Shown here in pieces: positions 49,789-59,330 of a DNA stretch of 64,000 nucleotides; position 1 is the first letter of the stretch; each line of letters begins with the position of its first letter. Location: contig JBNKJS010000026.1 of the NCBI GenBank assembly GCA_050291365.1, positions 1-64,000 of the forward strand, in the 5' to 3' direction. Origin of the DNA: JAAGZL01 sp050291365 (GTDB lineage Bacteria; Pseudomonadota; Gammaproteobacteria; Chromatiales; Chromatiaceae). The notes below the pieces were generated by a model. It made no database searches. It had not been told where the DNA came from and worked only from the letters and a program-made list of their open reading frames with translations. The translations under genes and the position numbers were made by a program.

Positions 49789-50777
49789 CTCTTTTTGGCT
49801 CCAGGCTTCATTGTTCCCATGGCCATGGCCATTACCGCCATGCGCACCGCTATGCCGAAGCTTACCTGCTGCAGGATCACCGATCTTGGACCGTCCGCAA
49901 CCTGCGACGCCATCTCAACCCCCCGGTTGATCGGACCTGGGTGCATCACTATGGCATCTGGCTTTGCTGCTTCCAGGCGCTCTTCTGTAAGTCCGTACAG
50001 TTGGAAGTACTCATGTTCGCTGGGCAGCATGGCGCTGCCCATGCGCTCTTTTTGTAAGCGCAGCATGATGACTACATCCACATCGCTGATGCCCTGTTCC
50101 AGATCGTGAAATACCTTTACGTCGAGGGACTCGGCATCCGCCGGAAGCAGGGTCTTGGGGGCTATTACCCGAACCTCTTCTGCCCCCAGGGTGTTGAGGG
50201 CCAGGATCTGAGAGCGGGCAACCCGTGAGTGTTGAATATCTCCAACTATTGCCACCTTAAGTCCTGCAAACTTCTTTTTGTGCCGCCGGATGGTGAACAT
50301 GTCCAGCATGGCCTGGGTGGGGTGGGAGTGGCGGCCGTCTCCTGCGTTGATAACGCTGATGCCAGGAGCTACATGAGAGGCGATAAAGTTGGCCGCGCCG
50401 CTGTCCCTATGCCGTACTACGAACATGTCGCAGTGCATCGCCTCCAGGTTGCGCAGGGTGTCCAGCAGGGTTTCACCCTTGGAGGTGGATGAGGTGTTTA
50501 TATTGAGACTAAGTACGTCCGCCGATAGCCGTTTGGCCGCGAGCTCAAAGGTGGTGCGGGTACGGGTGCTGGTCTCGAAAAACAGATTTGTTATAACTTT
50601 ACCGCGCAGCAGCGGCACTTTTTTCACCGTTCGCTCTGATACGCCGGTAAAGGACTCTGCCGTATCCAGGATCTCAGTTAGCAGTTCCCTGCTCAGGCCG
50701 TTAATAGAGAGGAAGTGACGAAGTTTTCCGTCGGAGCTAAGCTGCAGCTTGGCGCTGCTGTTACCGTTATCAGTCAT
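49785..50777 (-). CDS. pyrB: Aspartate carbamoyltransferase catalytic subunit
   Basis: 330 aa enzyme of the first committed step of pyrimidine synthesis. Carbamoyl phosphate-binding STRTRTTFELAAKRL and the aspartate-site HPTQAMLD are intact. I place the start at 50777 (MTDNGNSS), preceded by GGAAGGG; a longer frame upstream exists within pyrR. No pyrI regulatory gene is present; the Pseudomonas-type class A complex with PyrC' is expected. Confidence 0.94.
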   Translation of the reverse strand: MTDNGNSSAKLQLSSDGKLRHFLSINGLSRELLTEILDTAESFTGVSERTVKKVPLLRGKVITNLFFETSTRTRTTFELAAKRLSADVLSLNINTSSTSKGETLLDTLRNLEAMHCDMFVVRHRDSGAANFIASHVAPGISVINAGDGRHSHPTQAMLDMFTIRRHKKKFAGLKVAIVGDIQHSRVARSQILALNTLGAEEVRVIAPKTLLPADAESLDVKVFHDLEQGISDVDVVIMLRLQKERMGSAMLPSEHEYFQLYGLTEERLEAAKPDAIVMHPGPINRGVEMASQVADGPRSVILQQVSFGIAVRMAVMAMAMGTMKPGAKKR

Positions 50778-51339
50778 CAGCCCTTCCTTGCTCTTCTGTT
50801 TCGCCCCTATCATCATGTTTTGACTCGCCAATAACCAGGCTCAGTGGCTCCGGCCCGGTAAGGGTTATGTGCTGTTCCAGAGTTAGAGGTGGCCGCACAC
50901 CTACCACGTTGGGTTGTATCGGTAGCTCCCGTCCTCCCCTTTCCACCAGGGTAACCAGGGTGATGGAGGCAGGGCGTCCGTAATCGAAGATCTCATTCAT
51001 GGCGGCACGGATGGTACGGCCAGTCTGGAGTACGTCGTCCACCAGGATGATGTGTTGATCATCCACCTCGAAAGGGATGCTGGATGGGTGTACCTGGGGG
51101 TTTACTCCCACGCGGGAGAAGTCATCTCGGTAGAAGGATATATCCAGGATGCCAAGGGGTTCTTCAATCTCCAGCATCTGGTGCAATCGTTCCGCCAGCC
51201 AGGCACCTCCCGTATGTATCCCAATAATTGCTGGATGGGCTATCTTTTGCATCTCCAGGCGGGTCTTCAGGGCCTGATACATCTCGTTGATCAGCCCATC
51301 TATCTCTTCCGCTTGCATGTAGTAGTTAGTTTTGCTCAC
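50770..51339 (-). CDS. pyrR: PyrR bifunctional regulator/uracil phosphoribosyltransferase
   Basis: 189 aa phosphoribosyltransferase-fold protein. The PRPP loop is IILVDDVLQTGRTIRAAM; IGIHTGGAWLAERL is the N-terminal conserved block. In Gram-positives PyrR attenuates pyr mRNA; in gammaproteobacteria its regulatory role is less clear. GTG start overlapping the yqgF stop by 14 bases. A C-terminal acidic tail of about 15 residues is extra. Confidence 0.93.
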   Translation of the reverse strand: MSKTNYYMQAEEIDGLINEMYQALKTRLEMQKIAHPAIIGIHTGGAWLAERLHQMLEIEEPLGILDISFYRDDFSRVGVNPQVHPSSIPFEVDDQHIILVDDVLQTGRTIRAAMNEIFDYGRPASITLVTLVERGGRELPIQPNVVGVRPPLTLEQHITLTGPEPLSLVIGESKHDDRGETEEQGRADD

Positions 51340-51727
51340 TTAACCATGTTTCCAGGATCAGTTGTGCCGCTATGGCGTCCAGTTCTTCTATGTTTTTCGG
51401 TTTGCGCGATAATATTTGTTTGGCCTCTATTGAGGTCAGGCGCTCATCCACCATATGTACCTTGAGATGATACCTTCCTTCTAGCTGTCTTGCGAAGCGG
51501 CGGGCTTTCTCTGCTGGCTCAGCCTCGGTATCGTCCATATTAAATGGCAGTCCTACCACTAACTCTTGGGGTTCCCAGGTGCTGATCAGGCGGGTTATCC
51601 CGTCCCAGTCAGGGTGTTGTTGAATGGCGCGGAGTGTCTCTAGAGGTGAGGCTGTTCCTGTCATGGTTTGACCAACGGCGACGCCTATCTTAGCCGGTCC
51701 GTAGTCAAATCCAAGTAAGGTGGTCAT
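51326..51727 (-). CDS. yqgF: Holliday junction resolvase-like protein YqgF (RuvX)
   Basis: 133 aa RNase H-fold nuclease implicated in 16S rRNA pre-processing. The catalytic first aspartate is in LGFDYGPAKIGVAVG; VDERLTSIEAK and the terminal DAIAAQLILE hold the other acidic residues. Between yqgE and pyrR, the normal gammaproteobacterial position. Confidence 0.94.
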   Translation of the reverse strand: MTTLLGFDYGPAKIGVAVGQTMTGTASPLETLRAIQQHPDWDGITRLISTWEPQELVVGLPFNMDDTEAEPAEKARRFARQLEGRYHLKVHMVDERLTSIEAKQILSRKPKNIEELDAIAAQLILETWLSEQN

Positions 51728-51775
51728 GTGTTATGTGTTATGGCCTCTAGGTTTTGGCTTATTGTAGTTATATCC

Positions 51776-52339
51776 TTACGCATGTCCAGCATCACCCGAC
51801 AATAGATCCAGATCCACTCCCAGCAGCTTGGCTGCCGCCCTCCAGCGAAGTTCCGGGGGGGTGTTGAAAATGATCTGGGAATCGGCAGGTCCATTCAGCC
51901 AGGCGTTGGCTGAAATCTCCTCTTCCAGTTGGCCACTGGCCCAGCCTGCGTATCCCAATGCCACCAGGTGACTGCTTGGCCCGTCACCAGCAGCTATGGA
52001 TTCAAGAATATCCCTTGAAGTTGTTACAGATATCTCCGATGTTACACTCAGGGTGGAGTCCCAGTTGCTATCATCGCAGTGCAGCACAAACCCGCGTTCT
52101 GGTTGTACCGGGCCGCCAATGTAGATAGATTCTTCTCCTGCCTCCAGTGTTATGTCGGTGATTTCCAGTTGCTCTAGGATTTCATACAGATGCAGATTCG
52201 TTGGGCGGTTTACCACTATGCCCATGGCGCCCTCGTGGGTGTGTTCGCAGATATATGTGACCGTCTGGGAAAAATTCATATCCTGCATGCTGGGCATGGC
52301 GATGAGAAACTGATTGGTCAGGTTAGTGCTGCTGTTCAT
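51776..52339 (-). CDS. yqgE: UPF0301/AlgH family protein YqgE
   Basis: 187 aa. NQFLIAMPSMQD at the N-terminus, GAMGIVVNRP and VALGYAGWASGQLEEE are UPF0301 signatures. The protein was named AlgH for an effect on alginate in Pseudomonas; molecular function unknown. It follows tonB after 39 bases. Confidence 0.93.
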   Translation of the reverse strand: MNSSTNLTNQFLIAMPSMQDMNFSQTVTYICEHTHEGAMGIVVNRPTNLHLYEILEQLEITDITLEAGEESIYIGGPVQPERGFVLHCDDSNWDSTLSVTSEISVTTSRDILESIAAGDGPSSHLVALGYAGWASGQLEEEISANAWLNGPADSQIIFNTPPELRWRAAAKLLGVDLDLLSGDAGHA

Positions 52340-52378
52340 ATCTTATAGTATCGGGCGCATATCAGATTCCCGCAACCC

Positions 52379-53263
52379 TTACTTGGATAATAATCTATTC
52401 CCACTTAGGAACTGCCAAGTCCTGGTGATATCCAGGATATCTGTCTCTTTTCGTATCTCGGAAGGGAATGGGGCATAGGGCGCTGCCAGCCGGACAATTC
52501 TTATGGCGGCATCATCCAGTATCTTATGCCCGGATGAGCGTCTGACCTTGATTTCGAAGATGGTGCCATCTGGGCGGAGCGCAACCAGTAATACCAGGTT
52601 TCCATACAGTTTCTTTCTTCTGGCTTCGTCCGGATAATTTATGTTTCCGATGCGTTCAACCTTGCGTCTCCAGGCGTCCAGATAGTTGGAGTATTTGTAC
52701 TCTTTGGTGCTGGCGCTGACGAACTTACGGCGTGGGCGTTTGGCATAGGCCTTGGTCTTGCGATCTAGTTCTGCAGTAAGTCGGGATATTTCTTGATTGG
52801 TGCTGGCCAGTAGCTGGGCGGTGTTTAATGTCCTCAGCTTCCTTTTGGGTTTATTGGGAGCGTCCAGTGTCTTTTTCTCCGCTTTGGCCTTGGTGCTAAC
52901 CTGTTTCTTTTTCTTAGAGGCCACCGGTTCTGCTGGCGGTGTTGCGGGGGTGTTAACCTGATTGGGTTTGTTTGCCTGTTTGGTTATTGGCTGAAGACTA
53001 TCGGTGGTGGGGCGTTCCGCCTTCTCTTTGGTGCCTCCACCTTCCTGGCTATGCTGAGCCAGGAAATCCGCCTTCTCCGGCGTCTTCAGGCTGGATTTGT
53101 TATGTACTACCACAATCTCCAGGGTGCGGTCCGCTGGTGGGAGTTTTTTTGGTTTTTCCAGGGTGAAGCCAATCCCAAGAATGCCAACGGCATGCATGCT
53201 GATCGCGACAAATAGGGTTAGGCCCAGACGGTCTACGGCGGTTATGGTGGCGGCATTATTCAT
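52379..53263 (-). CDS. tonB: TonB family energy transducer
   Basis: 294 aa. One N-terminal span (about 14-34), a Lys/Pro-rich periplasmic linker (about 60-140), a short helical stretch and the C-terminal TonB domain (NYPDEARRKKLYGNLVLLVAL, VRRSSGHKILDDAAIRIV). It would transmit proton-motive force to outer-membrane receptors, but no exbB, exbD or receptor lies in the window. This gshB-adjacent TonB paralogue is conserved in Pseudomonas, where it affects twitching. It overlaps apbE by four bases. Confidence 0.9.
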   Translation of the reverse strand: MNNAATITAVDRLGLTLFVAISMHAVGILGIGFTLEKPKKLPPADRTLEIVVVHNKSSLKTPEKADFLAQHSQEGGGTKEKAERPTTDSLQPITKQANKPNQVNTPATPPAEPVASKKKKQVSTKAKAEKKTLDAPNKPKRKLRTLNTAQLLASTNQEISRLTAELDRKTKAYAKRPRRKFVSASTKEYKYSNYLDAWRRKVERIGNINYPDEARRKKLYGNLVLLVALRPDGTIFEIKVRRSSGHKILDDAAIRIVRLAAPYAPFPSEIRKETDILDITRTWQFLSGNRLLSK

Positions 53264-54345
53264 TTGTTATTTGGGTTACTACTGTTCTCGTCTATCAGCG
53301 GAGGACTAAGGTGTATTTCATACTGCCCAGAATCTAGTTTCAGTCTCTTCCTCATTGCCGGATTCATATGTGCCCTATTTTTTGAGTCGACCAAAAGCAC
53401 ATATTTTATTCCCATTTTTTGCGCAATGTTGTACCAGTTATCGGGGCCGGCAACAAACAGGGCGGTGGCAGCCGCGTCTGCGGTTGCGGCATCCGAATGT
53501 ATTACGGTAACCGATTTGGTGCCGCTTGCCGGGTATCCTGTGCGTGGGTCTATTATGTGGTGGTAACGCCTACCTTTCCAGCTGAAGTTGCGCTCATAAT
53601 CGCCAGATGTGAATACGCTCTCATCGCCAGAGACCTCTAAACCGGCCAAAACCCCTTCTCCGGATGGGTGGCGGATGGCGATCTTCCAAGGGCGGCCTTG
53701 GGGAGAACCGATGGCCCTGAGGTCACCTCCAGCGTTTAGAATTGCATTCTCGATCCCCAGTTGGCGCAGATGATCTATAGCTAGATCTATACCGAAACCC
53801 TTGCCGAAGGCTCCAAAATCCAGTTTTACATGAGGATTGGTGCTATGCAGGTTTATCCCATCCAGCATCAGGTCGCTCATACGCGGGTTCTGTTGCAGTA
53901 GCTCGGCTATTTTTTCCGGCTCAGGGGGTCTGCGTCCTGCTGGATCGTCACTGTGAAAACCCCAGGCATCTATCAAATTGCCAATGGCAGGGTTGAACAG
54001 GTGATCACTCTTAATAGATAGATCGGCCCCTTGTCGTATCAGCTCTAATACCGAGGGTGGGGTGGCAAAGGTGACTCCATGAGATATCAGGCGGTTGACT
54101 CGTCCCAGAGGGCCAGGATCCCAGGCGTGCCAGGATTTATGCATCTGGGAAAAATCCTTTTCGATGGCGGCGGTGGCCTGTTCCGCCTGTTCTTGGGATA
54201 CACCGGCAATAGTCAGGTCGATAAGGGTACCAAAGGCCAGGAATCTAGTGGTTACTACTTGTTCTTGTTGTTCGCAGCCACCGATGATTAGACCAATAAG
54301 AGCTAGGAGTATTATTGGTAGACGGGGTAGTTCAGCTCTTCTCAT
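53260..54345 (-). CDS. apbE: FAD:protein FMN transferase (ApbE lipoprotein)
   Basis: 361 aa. The lipobox LIIGGC places the lipidated cysteine at C24, so it should be membrane-anchored on the periplasmic side. FGAFGKGFGID, GGDLRAIG and DPRTGYPASGTKSVTVI are ApbE motifs; the enzyme attaches FMN covalently to proteins such as Nqr and Rnf subunits. Neither target is encoded here. It lies between gshB and tonB with four-base overlaps on both sides, an insertion into a neighbourhood that is otherwise as in Pseudomonas. Confidence 0.93.
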   Translation of the reverse strand: MRRAELPRLPIILLALIGLIIGGCEQQEQVVTTRFLAFGTLIDLTIAGVSQEQAEQATAAIEKDFSQMHKSWHAWDPGPLGRVNRLISHGVTFATPPSVLELIRQGADLSIKSDHLFNPAIGNLIDAWGFHSDDPAGRRPPEPEKIAELLQQNPRMSDLMLDGINLHSTNPHVKLDFGAFGKGFGIDLAIDHLRQLGIENAILNAGGDLRAIGSPQGRPWKIAIRHPSGEGVLAGLEVSGDESVFTSGDYERNFSWKGRRYHHIIDPRTGYPASGTKSVTVIHSDAATADAAATALFVAGPDNWYNIAQKMGIKYVLLVDSKNRAHMNPAMRKRLKLDSGQYEIHLSPPLIDENSSNPNNK

Positions 54346-55292
54346 TTCTTGATTTTTTCTTCAATCTTATCTAGTAACTGGGCGCTTATATTTAACCCAA
54401 ACTGCTTATCCAGTTCTCTAATGCAGGTGGGGCTGGTTACGTTGATCTCTGTCAGATAGTCGCCGATCACGTCCAGTCCGGCAAATATTATGCCTTTCTC
54501 TTTCAGCGTAGGGCCAATCTGTTTCGCAATCCAGTGGTCCCGCTCTGAGAGAGGTATGCCTTCGCCTCGACCGCCTGCCGCCAGGTTTCCGCGGTTTTCT
54601 CCAGCCTGGGGTATGCGGGCCAGGGCATAGGGAATGGCCTCGCCGTCTACCATCAGGATGCGCTTGTCTCCTGCGCTGATCTCAGGGAGGAAGCGCTGTG
54701 CCATAGCATATCTTGAGCCATGCCCGGTAAGTGTTTCGATGACTACATTGGTATTGGGGTCGTCCTGACGGAGTCTAAATATGGATGCTCCACCCATGCC
54801 GTCTAATGGCTTTAGTATTATATCTCCTTGTTTTTGAAGAAATTCAACTAGCCGCTGGCGATCTCTGGTTACTAGGCTGGAGGTGCAGCATTGAGGGAAC
54901 CAGGTGGTAGAGAGTTTCTCGTTCGCGTCTCGCAGGCTGCTGGGGCGGTTTACTACCAGGCTCCCCTCTTTCTCTGCTGATTCCAGGATGTATGTGGAAT
55001 AGATGTACTCCATGTCGAATGGTGGATCCTTACGCATCAGGATTACATCCAGTTCACTCAAGGGACAGTCGCGTTGGGAGATGAAGCTGTACCATGAGTC
55101 GCTGTCATCCGTAACTTCAATCTGCTGCATGCGGCCATAGCCGCGATGCTCATGCAGATAGAGATCGCTTTGCTCCATATACCAGATATCCCATTTTCTG
55201 GCCTGAGCCTCTAGAATCATGGCGAAGGTGCTGTCTTTGTATGTGGTGATGGAGTCAATGGGGTCCATCACAATGCCAATGGATATACTCAT
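54342..55292 (-). CDS. gshB: Glutathione synthetase
   Basis: 316 aa ATP-grasp enzyme joining gamma-glutamylcysteine and glycine. N-terminal GIVMDPIDSI, LRDANEKL, ILKPLDGMGGASIF and the C-terminal NVTSPTCIREL are diagnostic. Divergent from the Pil-Chp operon across about 400 bases, the conserved arrangement. Confidence 0.96.
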   Translation of the reverse strand: MSISIGIVMDPIDSITTYKDSTFAMILEAQARKWDIWYMEQSDLYLHEHRGYGRMQQIEVTDDSDSWYSFISQRDCPLSELDVILMRKDPPFDMEYIYSTYILESAEKEGSLVVNRPSSLRDANEKLSTTWFPQCCTSSLVTRDRQRLVEFLQKQGDIILKPLDGMGGASIFRLRQDDPNTNVVIETLTGHGSRYAMAQRFLPEISAGDKRILMVDGEAIPYALARIPQAGENRGNLAAGGRGEGIPLSERDHWIAKQIGPTLKEKGIIFAGLDVIGDYLTEINVTSPTCIRELDKQFGLNISAQLLDKIEEKIKK

Positions 55293-55689
55293 GACTATAT
55301 GGTACCCGATAATCTGTTAGTTGGGATAAATTTAGAGTGAATCTTTGGAAGGCGGCTTTTCAATGTTAGTAGTTATTTATTCGTTTCTTATTGGGGTGGG
55401 ATCTGCTGGTAAAAACTATCTCCCGTCATTTGCTTAATCTAAGAGAATGTTTCAATATGATCAATGAGTTGTTGCAGAATCTTAAATCAATTGCTATGGT
55501 TCGGTGTAATATGTTAGCCGTGTGTGTGTTTCAAGGGGCAGCAGGCTGGTTTTTAACGTGCAGGCTTCCTGAGTATTATCACATTGGCAGCAATAATTAT
55601 AAGACAGATAATATCTTGCTAGACAGGGGAAACCGGGGCTTTAATCTTCAATTTTCAGTACTAGCGATGCATAAATGAGAGAATCTGTA
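55293..55689. other. gshB-pilG intergenic region
   Basis: About 400 AT-rich bases without a supportable gene. Towards pilG I see TTGCTA (55616-55621) and TTTAAT (55640-55645), 18 bases apart, as a weak sigma-70-like promoter 45 bases before the start codon. No hairpin, repeat or tRNA was seen. Confidence 0.35.
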
Positions 55690-56088
55690 ATGCAAAAAGA
55701 ACCTGATAATATCTCAGGCCTCAAGGTAATGGTCATAGATGATAGTAAGACCATACGCAGAACGGCTGAAAGCCTGCTAAAGAATGCTGGGTGCGAGGTG
55801 TTGACGGCTACAGATGGATTTGAGGCCTTAGCTATGATCGCCGATAGCCGGCCTGATGTAATCTTTGTTGATATCATGATGCCGCGACTTGATGGTTACC
55901 AGACCTGTGCCTTGATTAAAAACAACGCCGAATTCAAACATACACCTGTAATAATGCTGTCGAGTAAGGATGGCCTGTTCGACCGAGCCCGAGGCAGGAT
56001 AGTAGGTTCTCAGCAGTATCTGACCAAGCCATTTACCAAGAATGAGTTGTTGGATGCGATAAGGGAGTACGCGTCGAGGGCGGCGTGA
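55690..56088 (+). CDS. pilG: Twitching motility response regulator PilG
   Basis: 132 aa single-domain CheY-like receiver. Acidic pair D17-D18 (VMVIDDSKTIRR), phospho-acceptor D61 (IFVDIMMPRLDGYQT) and the lysine in YLTKPFTK are intact. I use the ATG at 55690, which gives MQKEPDNISGLKVM and matches the family N-terminus; an ATG five codons upstream is in frame. First gene of the Pil-Chp operon, which controls pilus extension. Confidence 0.95.
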   Translation: MQKEPDNISGLKVMVIDDSKTIRRTAESLLKNAGCEVLTATDGFEALAMIADSRPDVIFVDIMMPRLDGYQTCALIKNNAEFKHTPVIMLSSKDGLFDRARGRIVGSQQYLTKPFTKNELLDAIREYASRAA

Positions 56089-56127
56089 TCTTTATATAAA
56101 TTAAATGTGTATTTGTGGTGAAAGGTA

Positions 56128-56550
56128 ATGAGACTATTTTCTAAAAAAAGAGAATCAACAAGTGATTCTAGTAGTTCTGTAGATCTGCAAGGCCATACCA
56201 TCCTTATCGTTGACGACTCTCCGACCGAGTTACATATCCTTAAAGGTTACCTGGAGGGTGCGGGCTGTAACGTATTGATTGCCGATAGTGGGGAATCAGG
56301 TGTGGAACAAGCTCGTAGCGAAAAGCCTGATTTGGTGCTTATGGATGTGGTTATGCCTGGAATGAACGGATTTCAGGCAACCAGACAGATAAGCCGCGAT
56401 CCTGAGACGGAGAACATACCGATAATCATGGTAACAACAAAAGATCAGGATACAGACAAGACCTGGGGTCTACGCCAGGGCGCAAGAGAGTATCTGATAA
56501 AGCCGGTAGAGAAAGATGAGCTTCTGGCCAAGATCAGTGATGCGCTCTAG
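56128..56550 (+). CDS. pilH: Twitching motility response regulator PilH
   Basis: 140 aa receiver. ILIVDDSPTELHIL holds the acidic pair, D73 (VLMDVVMPGMNGFQ) is the phosphorylation site, and YLIKPVEKDELL the conserved lysine. The first 20 residues are a basic, serine-rich extension not usual in PilH. In Pseudomonas it counteracts PilG in phosphate flow. Confidence 0.94.
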   Translation: MRLFSKKRESTSDSSSSVDLQGHTILIVDDSPTELHILKGYLEGAGCNVLIADSGESGVEQARSEKPDLVLMDVVMPGMNGFQATRQISRDPETENIPIIMVTTKDQDTDKTWGLRQGAREYLIKPVEKDELLAKISDAL

Positions 56551-56574
56551 GTTGGATAAGAACGGAACCTAATA

Positions 56575-57126
56575 ATGTCAAGTGTCAATTCTGAATCTAG
56601 CGAAATTATCCTGCTGTTACAGGATATCGAGAAGCAGAGTCGCGAGTTTGCCTTTGATATACCTCACAAGGAAGAGTCCAAACTATTTTGGGAAGGGGTG
56701 CTTTTTACCATTTTAGGAAAAAAGTTTCTCACTGCCCTTGGGGATGTAAAAGAGATACTTAACTATCCGCAGAATGTTTCATCTGTTCCCGGCGCACAGA
56801 AATGGGTGCGGGGGGTGGCCAATGTTAGGGGTAGCCTATTGCCGATATTTGATTTACAGCAGTTTCTGGGCGGCAATCCTATCTCTATAGGTCGTAAAAC
56901 CAGGGTTTTGGTTATTGAGCATGAGGGGCTATTTGCTGGCCTGATGGTGGAAGATGTGTTTGGTATGCGCCACTTCAATACAGAGTTGCATATACAGGAA
57001 CACAATGCAGACAAGATGGTCAGCCCTTATATTGCCGGTGCTTATGATGTGGATGGTGTTTTGTGTCCCATATTGAGCACGCGTGTATTAGCTGAGGATC
57101 AGGGTTTTCAGGTAGTGGCTGCCTGA
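56575..57126 (+). CDS. pilI: CheW-like coupling protein PilI
   Basis: 183 aa CheW-domain protein linking the PilJ receptor to the ChpA kinase. WVRGVANVRGSLLPIFDLQQFLG is the core CheW motif; VEDVFGMRHF follows. Located between pilH and pilJ, as in Pseudomonas. Confidence 0.93.
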   Translation: MSSVNSESSEIILLLQDIEKQSREFAFDIPHKEESKLFWEGVLFTILGKKFLTALGDVKEILNYPQNVSSVPGAQKWVRGVANVRGSLLPIFDLQQFLGGNPISIGRKTRVLVIEHEGLFAGLMVEDVFGMRHFNTELHIQEHNADKMVSPYIAGAYDVDGVLCPILSTRVLAEDQGFQVVAA

Positions 57127-57212
57127 GTCCAGATTGGGGTGCATATGGTTGCAACAATTAATGGTGTTATGGGGGCATTGGTAATTTCCGCTCTCTCGGG
57201 AGATATTGAAAA

Positions 57213-59270
57213 ATGAAAAAAAGATCTGGGAACAAAGGTGCAGCTCCAAATCGAGCTACCAAGTTATTGTTGATTGGCGTGATAATTACCCTGGCCTTGG
57301 CGGTGTGGGTGTTTATTCATTCATCAAGTTCTGATGCCAACGACGAGGCATACATGCAACGGGCCTCTGAACTCCGCGTGCTTTCAGAACGAGTAGCTAA
57401 ATACACATTAACATCCATAGCTGGTGATAAAGATGCTCTTATCCAGTTGGAGGGTTCGAAGAACACCTTCGATAAATATATCAAGGAGTTGAGGAACGGT
57501 ATACCAGAGCAGGGCTTGCCTCCCGTACCGGAAGAGGTCGATGGAGATCTGAAAAGGGTTGAGAGTGAGTGGCAGAAGTTAGGCAAAAACGCCGACGATG
57601 TTCTCTCAAACAAGAGCTCAATCATGGCAGTACATGTTGTTATTCAGTCAGTTCATGACCTTACGCCGCAACTTAAAGCCCTCTCCCAGAAAGTAGAAGA
57701 TGCCTTGAAGGGTTCCGGCGCAGATAGTAATCAGATTGCTGCTGCAGCTGAGCAGTTAACTATAGTTGAGCGTATCGATAAAAATGTTGCCAGGGTATTG
57801 GATGGCGGTAAAGAAACGGCAGCTGCTATCGAAAAATTAAGTAGTGACAGCGACCGCTATGGGCGGTTAATGAACGCCTTGCAGAAGGGTGACAATAATC
57901 TCGGAATAGATGCAGTGACCTCAGTAACTGCAGCCTCTAGTCTGCAGGAAATTGCAAAGTTATCCGGTTCTCTCGACAAAAACATTGAGCAGATTATTGA
58001 TGCGGCGCCTGGCCTGCTGCCTGCCCTGGAGGTTAAGGGGGGAGTTTTAGGTGATTTAGATGTAGCAGTGAATGCGGATAAAGTTAACGCTGCAGCTAAA
58101 AAGCTATATGCTGCCTATGCCGCCTCTCCTGGACGCTTTTCCATACTGGGGCTAAAGGCTGGTACAAGCATGGTTGCTGTTCTTGTAATCCTGGCACTCT
58201 TGTTGTTAGTTCTTCGAAAGAAACGCATGGCTACGGGTAACGTGGATGGACAGGATCTACTTAAAGCGCAGAACGAGAAGAGTCAGGAGGCTATTCTAAC
58301 GCTGCTGGATGAGATGGGTGACCTAGCGGATGGTGACCTCACAGTATCGGCTACTGTTACCGAGGACGTGACTGGGGCTATCGCTGACTCCATTAACTAC
58401 ACCATTGAAGCTCTACGTAACGTTGTTATTTCCATTAACCAGACCTCAGAAAGGGTTGCTACTTCTGCGCAGGAGAGTCGTGCAACGGCCATGCATTTGG
58501 CAGAGGCGTCTGAACACCAAGCGGACCAGATTGCATCTGCCAGTAGCGCCATTAAGAGTATGGCGGAAACAATCGATCAAATGTCCAGCGACGCTAACGA
58601 GTCAGCTGAGGTTGCACAGCACTCGGTGGAAATAGCGAGTAAGGGCGCTGATACGGTACGCCGCACCATTCTGGGTATGGACAACATCAGAGAACAGATT
58701 CAGGAGACATCAAAGCGTATTAAGCGTCTCGGTGAGAGCTCCCAGGAGATTGGAGACATCGTTGAGATTATTGACGACATTGCCGATCAAACTAACATCC
58801 TGGCCTTGAACGCGGCCATGCAGGCGGCTATGGCTGGTGAAGCAGGTCGTGGTTTTGCGGTGGTTGCGGACGAAGTGCAACGACTCGCTGAGCGCTCTAG
58901 TAATGCGACCAAGCAGATTGAGGCCTTGGTAAAAACCATTCAGGCTGATACAAGTGAAGCTGTTAGCTCTATGGAATCCACAACAAAAGAGGTGGTTTCA
59001 GGTGCAAAGCTTGCGGAGGATGCAGGTGACGCATTGATGGAGATTGAAAACGTATCTACCCACATTGCGGAGGTTACACAGAAGATCGCTAGTTCTGCGC
59101 AACAACAAACATCTAGTGCAACTAAAATAGACGATACCATGAGTGTCATTCAGGAAATTACCACGCAGACACTGGATGGTACCAACCAGACCGCAACCTC
59201 TATTGGAATGCTTGCAGGTTTGGCGGATGAGCTAAGAGAGTCTGTTGCAGGATTCCGTCTGCCTGAATAA
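57213..59270 (+). CDS. pilJ: Twitching motility methyl-accepting chemotaxis protein PilJ
   Basis: 685 aa transmembrane receptor. Span one is about 19-37, a long helical periplasmic region follows (PilJ-type N-domain repeats), span two is about 315-335, then a HAMP-like stretch and the signalling domain with the conserved tip NILALNAAMQAAMAGEAGRGFAV split over about 528-551. Length equals that of P. aeruginosa PilJ. No chemotaxis methyltransferase (pilK) gene follows; the next gene is chpA. Confidence 0.95.
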   Translation: MKKRSGNKGAAPNRATKLLLIGVIITLALAVWVFIHSSSSDANDEAYMQRASELRVLSERVAKYTLTSIAGDKDALIQLEGSKNTFDKYIKELRNGIPEQGLPPVPEEVDGDLKRVESEWQKLGKNADDVLSNKSSIMAVHVVIQSVHDLTPQLKALSQKVEDALKGSGADSNQIAAAAEQLTIVERIDKNVARVLDGGKETAAAIEKLSSDSDRYGRLMNALQKGDNNLGIDAVTSVTAASSLQEIAKLSGSLDKNIEQIIDAAPGLLPALEVKGGVLGDLDVAVNADKVNAAAKKLYAAYAASPGRFSILGLKAGTSMVAVLVILALLLLVLRKKRMATGNVDGQDLLKAQNEKSQEAILTLLDEMGDLADGDLTVSATVTEDVTGAIADSINYTIEALRNVVISINQTSERVATSAQESRATAMHLAEASEHQADQIASASSAIKSMAETIDQMSSDANESAEVAQHSVEIASKGADTVRRTILGMDNIREQIQETSKRIKRLGESSQEIGDIVEIIDDIADQTNILALNAAMQAAMAGEAGRGFAVVADEVQRLAERSSNATKQIEALVKTIQADTSEAVSSMESTTKEVVSGAKLAEDAGDALMEIENVSTHIAEVTQKIASSAQQQTSSATKIDDTMSVIQEITTQTLDGTNQTATSIGMLAGLADELRESVAGFRLPE

Positions 59271-59330
59271 TCGGGTAAATCGAATGAACAGTGCCGGTGG
59301 AAACTACCTTCCCAAGATGGCGAGTCAGGT

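Noticed and set aside
49222..50109. 295-codon open frame on the plus strand
   Set aside because: It is antisense to pyrC' and pyrB, both clearly real, and its translation has no recognisable domain.
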